Source: Takakia lepidozioides | Taxonomy: Eukaryota > Streptophyta > Takakiopsida > Takakiales > Takakiaceae | Assembly (NCBI GenBank): GCA_030704615.1 | Contig: CM060731.1 | Span: 22,136,001 to 22,200,000, forward strand | Direction: 5' to 3' | Length of the DNA stretch: 64,000 nucleotides | Shown: positions 12,507 to 21,842 of the stretch, one piece after another | Position numbering within the stretch: the stretch's first letter is position 1 | Layout of the letters: each line of letters begins with the position of its first letter | The notes under the pieces: generated by a model | Databases searched by the model: none | What the model saw: the letters and a program-made list of their open reading frames with translations, nothing else | What the model was told of the DNA's origin: nothing | Position numbers and translations under genes: made by a program

Positions 12507-13834
12507 ATGGCTCAGGCATCCAGCAGGTAATGTTCTCGTTTACAGTTTCTATCTGGTTTGATGTCATTCTCTCTTGCTCGCTCTGACTTGTTTGATATGT
12601 TGTTGATGTTGTTATGCTGTTTCAGTTGTTCAATTTGTTGATTTGCTTTTCTTTTTGTTTTGCTGTTGCTTTTGTTGGTCAGCATCGCCCACGTCGCTGT
12701 TGGTTTGCTTCTATTTCCTCACTCGCTTTCGTTCCAGAGGTTATAGAGCACCATTTGTTTCTTGCATATTACGTTTCGTGAGTGTGCTGTCTTGTCTGAT
12801 GCGAAGCATCTCATTTCAATTCATTGGTTCCAAAGCTGTTTCAATTAGTTTGAATTGATTAAAGTTGTGTAGGTGTTTCAATGCATTGTTGCTTCTCTGC
12901 TGGTGGTTTGTATGGTGGTTGGTATGGGTAGTTTGTGGTCCTGGTTTACTGGTGCTGCTGGATTATTAGGGTTATGGATTAGGGTTATGGCGGGTTAGGA
13001 TCATGGTTTTTTGCGATTGGTGTTTCGAATTTCCGATATTTGAAAACGGGTTTTTCTTCGGGCCTAGGCTACTCTAGTAGACTAGTCTCCGGAGACCACT
13101 AGACCTCTAGTAGACCTCCATAAACTCCGGCAGGACAAACCACACGAATCTCGCCTGCCCAGTGGAGGTTCCTGCGTGCTACTATGCCAAGGCACAACAT
13201 AAGGATGTTTTGAGATAGACTTATGTTGGTGCCTCCCCTGCGTTGATTTTTTGTTCTGTCAGTATAAAAAGAAGATGCGTAGGAGTGCACACGGTGGCCA
13301 AAGATGGTTTTGAGACCGTCGTCGACATCTGTAAGAGGCCAAGGAGACAGAATCCAGTAAACATCAACGAAGCAGAAAACCAAGACGCATCACTGGTTGT
13401 ATCGAAAACAAAAACCTTCAAGAAGAGATCTGAGAATCAAACATCAGATGTGGGCTCTGACGTGCGAACCTTCATAAATCCGGGCACTGACAAATCAATG
13501 TTCGAGGGAGTTATTCAACGGAAGACAATGGAGGAAACAGAGGAAGAGAAAGATGAAAGTGATGAGTGCAATCTTCAGTCTGATTCAGATAATGACAGTC
13601 CTTCCGTCCTCTCCCGGATACAGTCCTGACTCTCCTAAGTATCCAGTATCTGTCCTTGTAATTTCTCCAGAATATGACTCCAAACATCCAGTTTATTTGA
13701 TTCCCGCAAACCCCGAGAAGCCTATGGAGGTCGCCGCTGATTCTCCAGAATACATCTCTGGAGATTCTCCGACATATACCCCTAGAGAGTACTCCCCTGA
13801 AACCCGCAGGATGATTCGAGAGAGCCTCTTGTAG
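12507..13834 (+). CDS. Acidic protein with RNA-polymerase-II-CTD-like SPxY repeats
   Basis: Exon 1 is short (12507-12526, MAQASS) and ends at CAGCAG|GTAATG. The intron ends at TCTGTCAG (13261) and rejoins the reading frame as S-IKRRCVGVHTVAKDGFE. Exon 2 continues with a basic and then acidic Ser/Glu-rich region (ETEEEKDESDEC...DSDNDSPS). After a +1 frame change near 13600, the tail reads SPGYSPDSPKYPVS, ISPEY, DSPEY, DSPTYTPREYSPE. These (D/Y)SPx(S/Y) units resemble the heptads of the Rpb1 C-terminal domain. Between two repeats sits a segment, DSKHPVYLIPANPEKPMEV, encoded by 56 bp identical to the ParB-like gene at 14995-15050. A poly(A) signal AATAAA is at 13973. FCP1-type CTD phosphatase domains lie 5-7 kb downstream, so a CTD mimic is an attractive but untested reading. 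Confidence 0.55.
13147..13170. repeat. Palindrome P1, copy 6, in gene A intron
   Basis: AATCTCGCCT / perfect AGTGGAGGTT around GCCC. Inside the long first intron of gene A, about 90 bp before the acceptor. Confidence 0.6.
13676..13731 (+). repeat. 56-bp exact duplicate, copy in gene A
   Basis: Identical over 56 bp to 14995-15050. Encodes DSKHPVYLIPANPEKPMEV in both places, in frame with the flanking coding sequence. Confidence 0.95.
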
Positions 13835-13972
13835 TTATTGTAGATATAAGAAAATAAAAAGATGAACCTCATCTTACAAAAGAATATCGAGTTCTTGTAG
13901 ATATTAGGTATTCGTTATTCGAACAATTTTGAGACCGCATGATGTATGGAATGGCGAGACGAGCCTTCTTTG

Positions 13973-13978
13973 AATAAA
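13973..13978 (+). terminator. Poly(A) signal of gene A
   Basis: AATAAA 140 bp after the gene A stop, followed by T-rich sequence. Confidence 0.5.
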
Positions 13979-14062
13979 TGTTTTTTCTTCTTATAAGTGA
14001 AATACCTTTTTCCTCCTGAATTGAATTCTTTTATCTGTCAGCTATGAGCGTGTGAAGTGGTG

Positions 14063-14086
14063 AACCTCCACTGGACAGTGGAGGTT
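14063..14086. repeat. Palindrome P1, copy 7 (perfect)
   Basis: Perfect 10-bp arms around GGAC. Between the 3' end of gene A and the first recognisable exon of the ParB-like gene. Confidence 0.9.
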
Positions 14087-14994
14087 ACTGTCCTGGGAGT
14101 TTTGTATGGTTGTTATGATATGTGTCTGACGACAGAGGTGGTTTGTTCTGTGGACAACAACATCACCCCCAGGGATTGTATTGTTAGAATGTGCAAACCT
14201 ATCTGTGGTTCATTTGTTTCTCGAAAATCTCCGAATTTCAAGAATGATCACCTGGCAATCTTTGAGCTGAACTCGGAGATCTTAGAATGGGGCATTGTAC
14301 CCATTGGAACACCTCCGGACCATAAGTTCCGGTTCCACTACAAGATTGGTACAGAGGTCGTCGAGCTCAAATATGCAGATGTGGTCGACGTAGAGCTGGA
14401 GATGGAGGTGGAATTTCCGATGCTGGTAATGTTCATGATGGAAGATGGTAGATTTCCCAGAACGTTTGGCTTCAAACTGGAGGTACGAATTCTAAGGAAG
14501 GCCATGATAAGAGAGTCCATTCGGGCGGGTTCACAATACTGCGACGAGGGTACTCAATTTACAGATGAAGGTTTTTGCATGGCTTGGTTTTCTTGGATGT
14601 GCTTTACTTAAAGGGTAAGGAGATTGCAAAGACGCGGGAGGAGGAGGCTGCGAGAGCGCGGCCAAAGAAGGGAAAACGGAAATCCATTGACGCCGGTGGT
14701 GATGAGAATGAAGCAGCAGGGGGAAAGAAGAAACAAAAGGAAGAGATGGATCCCGCTTTCATGACAGATAACAAGAAACCCAAGGCTGCAGACATATTTG
14801 ACAAAGAGAAGTGTGAAAAGATGCAGGAGAGGCTGGAGCAAGACTACAAGGACATGTTTCCGTTTGGGTTTGAGGCGACCCAGGACGTCAAAGTTTCCAT
14901 GATGGAGCTTGTTCCCATGGATATGGTGTACAGGCCCCTAAATGTGAAGCACAAAGACGAAGTCAAAGCGCATCTTTACCAGCTCCGGGTGTTC

Positions 14995-15050
14995 GACTCC
15001 AAACATCCAGTTTATTTGATTCCCGCAAACCCCGAGAAGCCTATGGAGGT
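14995..15050 (+). repeat. 56-bp exact duplicate, copy in ParB-like gene
   Basis: Probable source copy, since the segment fits within the ParB/Srx-type fold immediately before the GGQHT motif. See 13676-13731. Confidence 0.95.
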
Positions 15051-15177
15051 TTCTAGTTCGAAACCTCGAAACTGGGAGGAGGTGGAAAATTCCAGATTCT
15101 TCATCATCGGTGGACAACACACGATCATTGCTGTCAAGGTATATTTCTCAACAAATTCCAAGTTTTGTAACAACATG

Positions 15178-15201
15178 AACCTCCACTGGACAGTGGAGGT
15201 T
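15178..15201. repeat. Palindrome P1, copy 8 (perfect), intronic
   Basis: Perfect arms around GGAC, 40 bp into the intron that follows the GGQHT exon. Confidence 0.92.
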
Positions 15202-17547
15202 CGTAAACTTTAAACAACATGCTTGTTAGGTCGATATCATTTATGACCTTATTCAATTCTGTCGCAGGAACTTGTGCAAGACGTGGACGATGACAATATT
15301 AAGAAGTACTACACTGATTGGCCCTCAAAGATTATATGGTCAAAGGATCTGATGAGGCTCGTGAAGCTATCTAAGCTCCCGAATAAGGCGTAGAAATTTG
15401 ACACAACATTTCCCGAGAAAGTTGCACATGCCCAAAAATTCTTCGAGCTGAGGGGGAGGCCGAAAAAGTACAACGATCACACAATGAAGTCGGAGACTAG
15501 ACAATGGAAGGTAAATGATTCATTGTGTTTTCTATTCCATTTGCTAGAGAACCAAAATATTTTCAAGCTCGGAATTAATGTGACGAACAGAGACCGCATT
15601 ACGAAGCAGGAGACACTACAAATATAGCTTCATAAGGGAGGTGCTACAATGAACGAGCGGGATGGTTCAGCATTCGGAAATTCGACATGATGGGGTCTTT
15701 TGTGTGTCTTGTTTGTAATGAGGTGCTTGTCCAGCTCTTCTTTTCCCAATCTATTTATGTTCTCCACCTGTAACAGTTCCCCAAATGTGCCGCAAAAATA
15801 CTTGAAATATCATATGATCATGAAAATGTGATGTTGCGAAGAACGCTTCCAAAAGTTTTCATGGTCATTGGGTTTTTCAAGGATTTTCTAGGCACACTAT
15901 TGGAACTGTTCCTGGTGGAGAACATGAACAGATTGGACAAATTTGACTTGGGAGGAGCACCGCATTCCGAAGTAGGAGACACTACAGAAAGAACTTCAAA
16001 TTACAAGGCACAACAAGATGGACGGAGATGAATTGGCAATTGAAACATCATTTGGAGTATAGTATAATTGACATGATAGTTGTGACTATTGTTTCATCTC
16101 AAAAATTAATATCAGATATCGAATGAAATGTCTAACTTTGGCCCTGATTATTTTCGCAGGAATTTATGCAAGCATGTCAACTCATACTGGAGATGAGTAG
16201 CGTGAAGGAGGCCGGTTCTGGTTCTCTGTGACGAAGACGTATGGAACGTGTGGGAGGAGGTGTTCAAACAGTGGAAACAAGGAAAGCTTATTGATATTTT
16301 CGGGATCCAGTGCAAGGGTGAACAGCTACCGCTGAATAAAACCGCTATCGCAAAACTGCGAGGACTTAATAGCAGGCAGTTGAAAAGAGTGGCGGAGAAA
16401 ATCCTGAACAGAGACATTTGCATTCGGGGAACGAAATTCAAGGGCGCGGACAAATCCAAAAACACAATGAGCGCATATATTGACCAAATGAAATTGCGAC
16501 GGTTTATTATCGACGATGTAATGCAAGTCTTAGGGTGGCCTCGGAGGAGCAAACAGAACCCGGAACCGTATACCAAACAGGAGTGGCGTGATGTGAAAAA
16601 AAAAATATAACTTCAACAAAGCTGAGTTTGAAACTTTTCGAGATCGGCTCAGGAACGACTACATTGTAAGCAAACAGAAGATGAATATGGAGACGCAGCC
16701 AATGACTGCTGCCTTCAAGAAGTATGTCTTGTCATGCAAGCAGACCTTCGAGGATAACCAGAATGCCCTGGCGATTCTACGTACGAGCTTCAGGTCCCAT
16801 TACACACAGCTGGGGGGAAACCAAAAATTTGCTGATGCCAGATCACGGTTGGGACTTGCACCGAAGAAACGGTTCGACGACATATCGATGGTGTTCGTCA
16901 ATACAGTTTGTGATGATGACTCTGTTGTCTTCGAGGCAAATGACTACTCCAATATCCTGGATGCTTTTGTGGCTCGGAAGCTCATGTCCAGTGCTTTTGT
17001 GTTTTTCTCGACACAAGAATCATCGGGAAATCAGCTTGTGTCATACATCCGGAATGGCCCTGGATCAAAATCGTTTATTATCCGACAGGGTTATTACATT
17101 CCCGGCGAGTTTGAATCACCTTACAAGAGTTGCACGACTATATTTTCCCGGACTGTCCTCTGCCTCGACTACGTATTTCCAGCAACAGCTGAGGAGATGG
17201 TGAATCCGGACGATCACATTCAAACTGTTTTGTTAACGCCGGACCCAATTAATCCCGTTATACAATGAGCAGATGTAGATCCGACCTTGCAGGAGAAGGA
17301 GTGCAGGACTTACACTCATGAGTTGAGGGCGGACACCTACGATTACCTGGTGTCTTTTTTTTGCAGGGACGGGATGTCTTGTGTGAACATTTTCGGAGGA
17401 ATGGCAATGACATACGTTCTGCTTGTAAATGGATTCTGCTTCGTTTTGGAATTGTCTGTGTTTTCAGTTTGCCGGATTTAACTCTCGTGTTTTTTCTACG
17501 TTGTCGAAATAGGTGTTTAACCTGTGTCTGAATGTTTCCATTTTGTT

Positions 17548-17570
17548 AACCTCCACTGGCAGTGGAGGTT
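17548..17570. repeat. Palindrome P1, copy 9, intronic
   Basis: Perfect arms with a 3-nt spacer (GGC), in the intron between the motif-I-like exon and the RKYSCVLD exon. Confidence 0.9.
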
Positions 17571-18552
17571 CATGTTGGAGTTTGGGTGTTTGGGTGTTTG
17601 TTTGTTTCGGGAGTTTGGTATGTTTGCTAGTTGTCTCAAAAGAAAGCCTAACCCTTTCAATCTTTTGATGGTTGCAGTTCGTCGGATTTATTTTGATTTC
17701 ATTGTTTGGTTTCATTGTAGGAAAGAAATATTCGTGTGTGCTTGACATAAACTATGTAACGAAAAAGAAATTTTGTAGAAGCAAGGTGGAGGCTTATTTC
17801 GAGACGCTCCAGATTGACAATCAGACTATCGCAGAAGACGGAGATGACGGAGACTCGCTGCAGGATGACGAAGTGGACGAAGAAGATAATGACAAAGGAC
17901 ACGACAAGGATCAGGACGAGGAAATGGAGGAGAAACAAGAAGAGGAGGAGGAGGAGAAAGACGAAGATGAGAATTTGGAAATCGTCACCGGAGACCAGGG
18001 GCGAATGCGACTAATGTGGGAACGGGAAAGAGAGGGCCAGGAAATTTCCCGGTTGGATAAACTAGGTAGTCCTCCAAATACCCAAGAACGCGTTGCGCCA
18101 GACAATGTACACAATCTGGACAGATCTTCCTCCAGTTTCGATAACACCACGAATAAGAATCTGGCTTCTCCAGGGGGACAAGAAGCGACATCGACGGAGT
18201 TAGTTGAAACCCTCGGTCAAGGGTTCACACCTGTGGAATGTGACGAGCCATTGATTATGTCACCGGATCCCGTTAACAATCGTCGTGAGCTGGTGTCCCA
18301 GAATGTCACCAGGGAAGTGGTTCTGGATGTAGGTAACGAATGACAATTAGTGAATTTTTATTCGTACACACTTCTGAATACAATATGACAATATTGTAAT
18401 TATACATACTTGTGAGTGGGCATAATCCGAATGTTTTTTCCATATCCTTTGTTCTAGACTTCTGAATAAAACATATTTCCACCCGGATACATATTTCCGT
18501 TCGCACACCTTTGTGGACAACCACTAACCGATTTGGATAACTTCTCTTGTAG

Positions 18553-19174
18553 ATCCAAGAATCCCATTCGGAGGAAATGACACACACAAGAAAAGGCTCA
18601 AAGGAGACTCAAACGGTGAAGAGACACGTGGATCTGACAGTGAGGGCCAGGTCACCTGAGCCGGTTCTGCAAGTAACCTCCACTGTCCAGTCGACGTTGC
18701 CATCTGCAGGGAATGAGTCGGAGAATCCTCCTACTCGCGGGGAGGGAGAAGAGACAGAGCACCACAAACACGTAATCCAACAACAGATCCCGATTCGGGT
18801 AAAACATTCACTTTATTCTTATTACTCTTATTATTGGTCTTTCAGTCTCATCTTCGGTATTGCTCGATTCGGTAATTTTGTCGGATCAGTTTAGAGCACC
18901 ATAATTCTCATCCGTGGGATTCTTTAATTTCCTGTAGATTCGTGAGACGACGTCTGAGGATATCAAACACACAAGGACCAACTCCAACGACACTGAGACG
19001 GTGAAGAGAAGAGTGGATCGGACAATCACTGTCACTCCGGTCATACAAGTAACCTCCACTGGACAGTCGAGGTTTCCATCTGGTGCCACAGAGAAGGACG
19101 ATAACGTTTGCCGTAGAGATGGGAAAGAGGAGGAGCAGCCTGCCCAGGGATCTCAGCAGCCGCCCCAAAAAATG
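18553..19174 (+). CDS. Tandemly duplicated exons encoding QVTST(G/V)QS repeats
   Basis: Two exons (18553-18798, 246 nt; 18938-19174, 237 nt), each a whole number of codons and bordered by TAG acceptors and GTAA donors, encode related text. The first reads TQTVKRHVDLTV...VLQVTSTVQSTLPSAG; the second reads TETVKRRVDRTI...VIQVTSTGQSRFPSG. This is an exon duplication. The P1 palindrome lies inside the coding part of both (18675-18698, 19051-19074) and encodes the VTSTxQS core. The region is hydrophilic and probably disordered. It probably links the acidic tail of the ParB-methyltransferase-like product to the HAD domains, so the whole could be one long protein; that is inferred from frames, not proven. 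Confidence 0.55.
18675..18698. repeat. Palindrome P1, copy 10, in coding exon
   Basis: AACCTCCACT / AGTCGACGTT around GTCC, within the first of two duplicated exons. Confidence 0.75.
19051..19074. repeat. Palindrome P1, copy 11, in coding exon
   Basis: AACCTCCACT / AGTCGAGGTT around GGAC, at the matching place in the second duplicated exon. Confidence 0.8.
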
Positions 19175-19261
19175 GTAATGCTTTCAACTCCATTTTTCCG
19201 TTTGTCTACTTTGGGATTTCTGAAATTGAAATTAATAATCAACTCTTCTGTTATTCCACAG

Positions 19262-20068
19262 GACAACATACATTACCCTCCAGTCGACTATTCCCTTTCT
19301 GTCAATCCAATTGCATTCCCTTCCTTGGGGACCGAACGGGTGCCGGCCAGGATACTACGTCATGGTTCTGGACATCGGTTACCTTTGTGAGGTTTTCCTA
19401 AAGGATGGAAAGAAAACACCTCCTGCCACCCAGCCTTGTGTCTCCGCAGGGAAATTCAAGTTAGCTACGCGAAACGGTCTTGACGAATTCGTTAAGTGGG
19501 CCGTCAAAAAGTTTGCCGTTTGTTTTTGGAACACTGGACCTGAAATGAACGTCGAGACTATCGCCAAGGCCGTGTTCGGGAAGTACTATTCCCAGGTCAA
19601 AACTTACAGCAGTGAGAATTCCGTCATGCATAAATTGACATTCAACGAAAGCCTAAAGCCTAAAGCCTAAAGCTCCCAAAAATCCCATCTACTTTAAACG
19701 TCTTTACGACATTTTCGCTGAGGAAGACCCGACAGCTTACAAATCCAATACTCTCCTCATCGACACTGTAGACAATATGTACAAGTCCTACTTGAACCCG
19801 TTAGGACATACCATCTTCTTTCCAAAATATAAGGCGTGTGTGAACCCTAGAGATAAATTTCTACTGGAAAAGCTCAAGCCTCACCTTAACATGTTCCGGT
19901 TATCGGGGATGGATTGTCATTCAACGAGCTACATCCTTTCGGCGTTACGAAGGATTTCTTCGAGGATGACCCAGCGGTCAAATTTCTTAGAGACTTTGAT
20001 TATAGGTGGCAGAAGTTCCTTAGCAATCACGAGTTGCGTGCCGCTGCATTGGGACATAAAAAAATTTA
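19262..20068 (+). pseudogene. FCP1/NIF-type HAD phosphatase-like domain, copy 1
   Basis: After an acceptor (CCACAG, 19261) the broken frames give YYVMVLDIGYLCEV (motif-1 position), GLDEFVKWAVKKFAVCFWNT, IYFKRLYDIF, SNTLLIDTVDNMYKSYLNP and a C-terminal tail DPAVKFLRDFDYRWQKFL. The order matches plant FCP1-homology (NLI-interacting-factor) HAD proteins, which dephosphorylate Ser/Thr, classically in the Pol II CTD. The motif-1 DxD is reduced to D-I-G, so this copy may be catalytically weak or dead. Breaks: a shift near 19345 before motif 1 and a shift at 19650-19672 caused by three copies of AAAGCCT, where two would keep the frame. A second domain of the same family follows at 20190. Confidence 0.65.
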
Positions 20069-20081
20069 ATCGAGTTTGGTG

Positions 20082-20105
20082 AACCTCAGTTGTCCAGTGG
20101 ACGTT
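20082..20105. repeat. Palindrome P1, copy 12
   Basis: AACCTCAGTT / AGTGGACGTT around GTCC. Just after the first HAD domain, in the intron or spacer before the second. Confidence 0.65.
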
Positions 20106-20189
20106 CTGGTTCACTTGACTGGTGTCGGTTTTTCCAATGCATTGTACTGTTCCATTTTATCATCCTAAGTATGAATGACTCTCTGACAG

Positions 20190-20759
20190 ATTGGAGCACA
20201 TGTTTCTCCTCCTGCGCAAGGGTTGCGTTTGATTATTTTTGACGTGAATGGAGTCTTGTGCAAAATCTTGAAGCACCAGAAGAGCTACAATGTCCCCCGG
20301 TTTTCAGAATCGGACTACAAAATTCCAGCTCTTGTCGGATTCCGCCTTGTCTTAAGACGGGAGAAATATTACGAAGTGTAGACAGAGTTGCACAAACACT
20401 TCCGGTTAGGGATTTGGAGTTCTATGATGTACAAGAACTTGCAGCCCATCTTGGATTTTTTGCTTCGTGGTCTACCTCAACCGGCCTTCGTTATGTCTCA
20501 AGAGGATTGTATTTCATGTCCTACTTCGGGTCACCCTCAATTCAAATCAGGATTGGACCCTCCTCATTTGTTTTTGAAGCCACTGGTCAAGGTCTGGCAG
20601 AGATTTGGTGGTCAATACACCAAGAGTAACACTCTGCTCATTGACGACACCGCCATGAAGTGTGTATTGAACCCGCCCGACTCATGTCTTGTTCTCAAAC
20701 CGTTCCAGACCGTGGAGACTGGGGTATTTGCAGGATTGGGTGTCTCAGTTTTTACGTAA
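20190..20759 (+). CDS. FCP1/NIF-type HAD phosphatase-like domain, copy 2
   Basis: Begins after the acceptor TCTGACAG (20189) and runs in one frame to TAA at 20759, apart from one TAG at 20379. Seen: LRLIIFDVNGVLCKI (motif 1, FDxNG), LHKHFRLGIWSSMMYKN (motif-2 region, Trp-Ser-Ser), KPLVKVWQRFG (motif-3 Lys region) and SNTLLIDDTAMKCVLNPP (motif 4, DD). This is the signature order of plant FCP1-homology/NIF HAD proteins and is better kept than copy 1. The second Asp of DxD is Asn. Family knowledge predicts a nuclear Ser/Thr phosphatase or a binding-only relative. Linkage to a gene with CTD-like repeats in the same element suggests a shared substrate, but nothing in the sequence proves it. Confidence 0.72.
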
Positions 20760-21500
20760 CATGACAATTTCTGCAGTGACCTCCATACATGGTTTTACCT
20801 ATATTTGTTCAACAACTCAATATTTCATCTAAATTTATATGGTGTAGGGTTTCTAACTACAATAGGTATGTGTACCAATTGTTAGATTGAAAAAACAATC
20901 ATGTACCAGAGAGCCATAGACTTTTAAAGTTGATTATTGTGGACTTTAGATATGGGGGATGTTAAACTGTGAGCGGCTTATGTGAGCAGAAAGATTCGTG
21001 AGCGTGAAGATACCAATCCGTGAGCAAAAAGATTCTCATGGATGAGGATGAATATTACCGCAAGGGCCTGTAACCGGGGATGGAAAAACTATGCGGGACC
21101 TGTGTCCGTGGGAAAGTCTGCACACAATGCGGCAGTAGTTTGCAACAATGTAGAAGAGACAATGGCAGCAAGCGGATGGAATGCGGATGAATGATGAATG
21201 GGTGGATGTTGGATGAATAATGGATGAAAGTTGATGGATGATAAATGAAGTAGATGGATGAAATTTTGGTGGATGGTGTGAGTTTGATGAATGAATGTTG
21301 GATGAATTTTGGATGTTCAGGGATGCAATCCGGCACATTGATGGATTAATGCATGCTCATATCATTGGATGAATGTTTGAAAAGAATGTGGATGTTGAGA
21401 TTCTCTATTGTTGACGTCTGTAGGATGGATGAACGGGCACAGGCATTATTGAAACCATAGAAGTCGATATTGCTTCATTATCCATAGAAAGTCCGAAAAT
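20760..21500. repeat. GGATGAAT-rich array at the junction of elements 1 and 2
   Basis: About 21170-21440 is packed with GGATGAAT/GGATGGATG variants. The same words occur in the divergent region near 11.0 and 12.1 kb. GTGAGC is repeated four times at about 20970-21025. No gene is seen. This could be a subterminal repeat marking the right end of element 1. Confidence 0.55.
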
Positions 21501-21842
21501 TTATGAGTCATTTCGATTGTCCAGATCCACTAGTAGAGGAGCTTTCATTGGAAACTGAAGCAGAACTATCAATGTACACCATAGTCCTACTATGCACACG
21601 TCCATTCCTGCCACAAACCTGTCTAGGGGGAGATGTTTTGAGAGCAAATGTTTTTGCTGCAGCCTCAGCATAACATGGCAATTCAAGCATGGGTGGCGGA
21701 CTTGGAAAGAAGTTCAGGTTCACATGGAAAGGGAGGAACCTAGGCGTAGTTGGGCTCCTGCATAACATTGCAAACTTTCATGAGAATCCCCAATTCCGAC
21801 GCCACAACGGAGTCCCATGCAAAGAAGAAAAAACACATGACT

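Larger units (their letters stand above)
14117..18343 (+). pseudogene. ParB/sulfiredoxin-like domain fused to a DNA-methyltransferase-like region (element 1)
   Basis: The first exon reads FRFHYKIGTEVVELKYADV (unknown domain), then a Lys/Glu-rich basic stretch (about 14620-14780), then a ParB/Srx-type domain: VYRPLNVKHKDEVKAHLY, HPVYLIPANP, RFFIIGGQHTIIAVK. Introns follow (donor at 15139, acceptor before 15268; next acceptor before 16161). Downstream text has the order of a beta-class methyltransferase: SSAFVFFSTQE, then SFFCRDGMSCVNIFGGMAMTY (AdoMet-motif-I-like, after an in-frame TGA at 17266), then an exon RKYSCVLDINYV...KVEAYFETLQ and a strongly acidic tail (17815-17985). A canonical DPPY motif is not visible, so catalysis is doubtful. 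Breaks: TAG at 15391, a frameshift near 16215, A10 slippage at 16596-16605, and TGA at 17266. Element 2 encodes a second protein of this plan. The first exon start is uncertain. Confidence 0.6.
7243..21450. mobile_element. Element 1: DUF7869 transposase plus ParB-methyltransferase/CTD/FCP1-like cargo
   Basis: The extent is defined by the first and last copies of a 24-bp palindrome (arms AACCTCCACT and AGTGGAGGTT) and by linked genes of unusual type. Minus strand: a DUF7869 transposase-like gene (7340-10615). Plus strand: a gene with CTD-like repeats (12507-13834), a ParB-methyltransferase-like gene (about 14117-18343), tandem repeat exons (18553-19174) and two FCP1-like domains (19262-20759). 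A 1.9-kb divergent promoter region separates the strands. GGATGAAT-rich arrays at about 11.0 kb, 12.1 kb and 21.2 kb may be element-specific. True ends, TIRs and TSDs were not found, so borders are provisional. Elements 1 and 2 could be parts of one larger element. Confidence 0.55.

Noticed and set aside
14057-15213. Peptide NLHWTVEV shared by several open frames as a conserved protein motif
   Set aside because: It is simply the translation of the P1 palindrome, mainly in introns.
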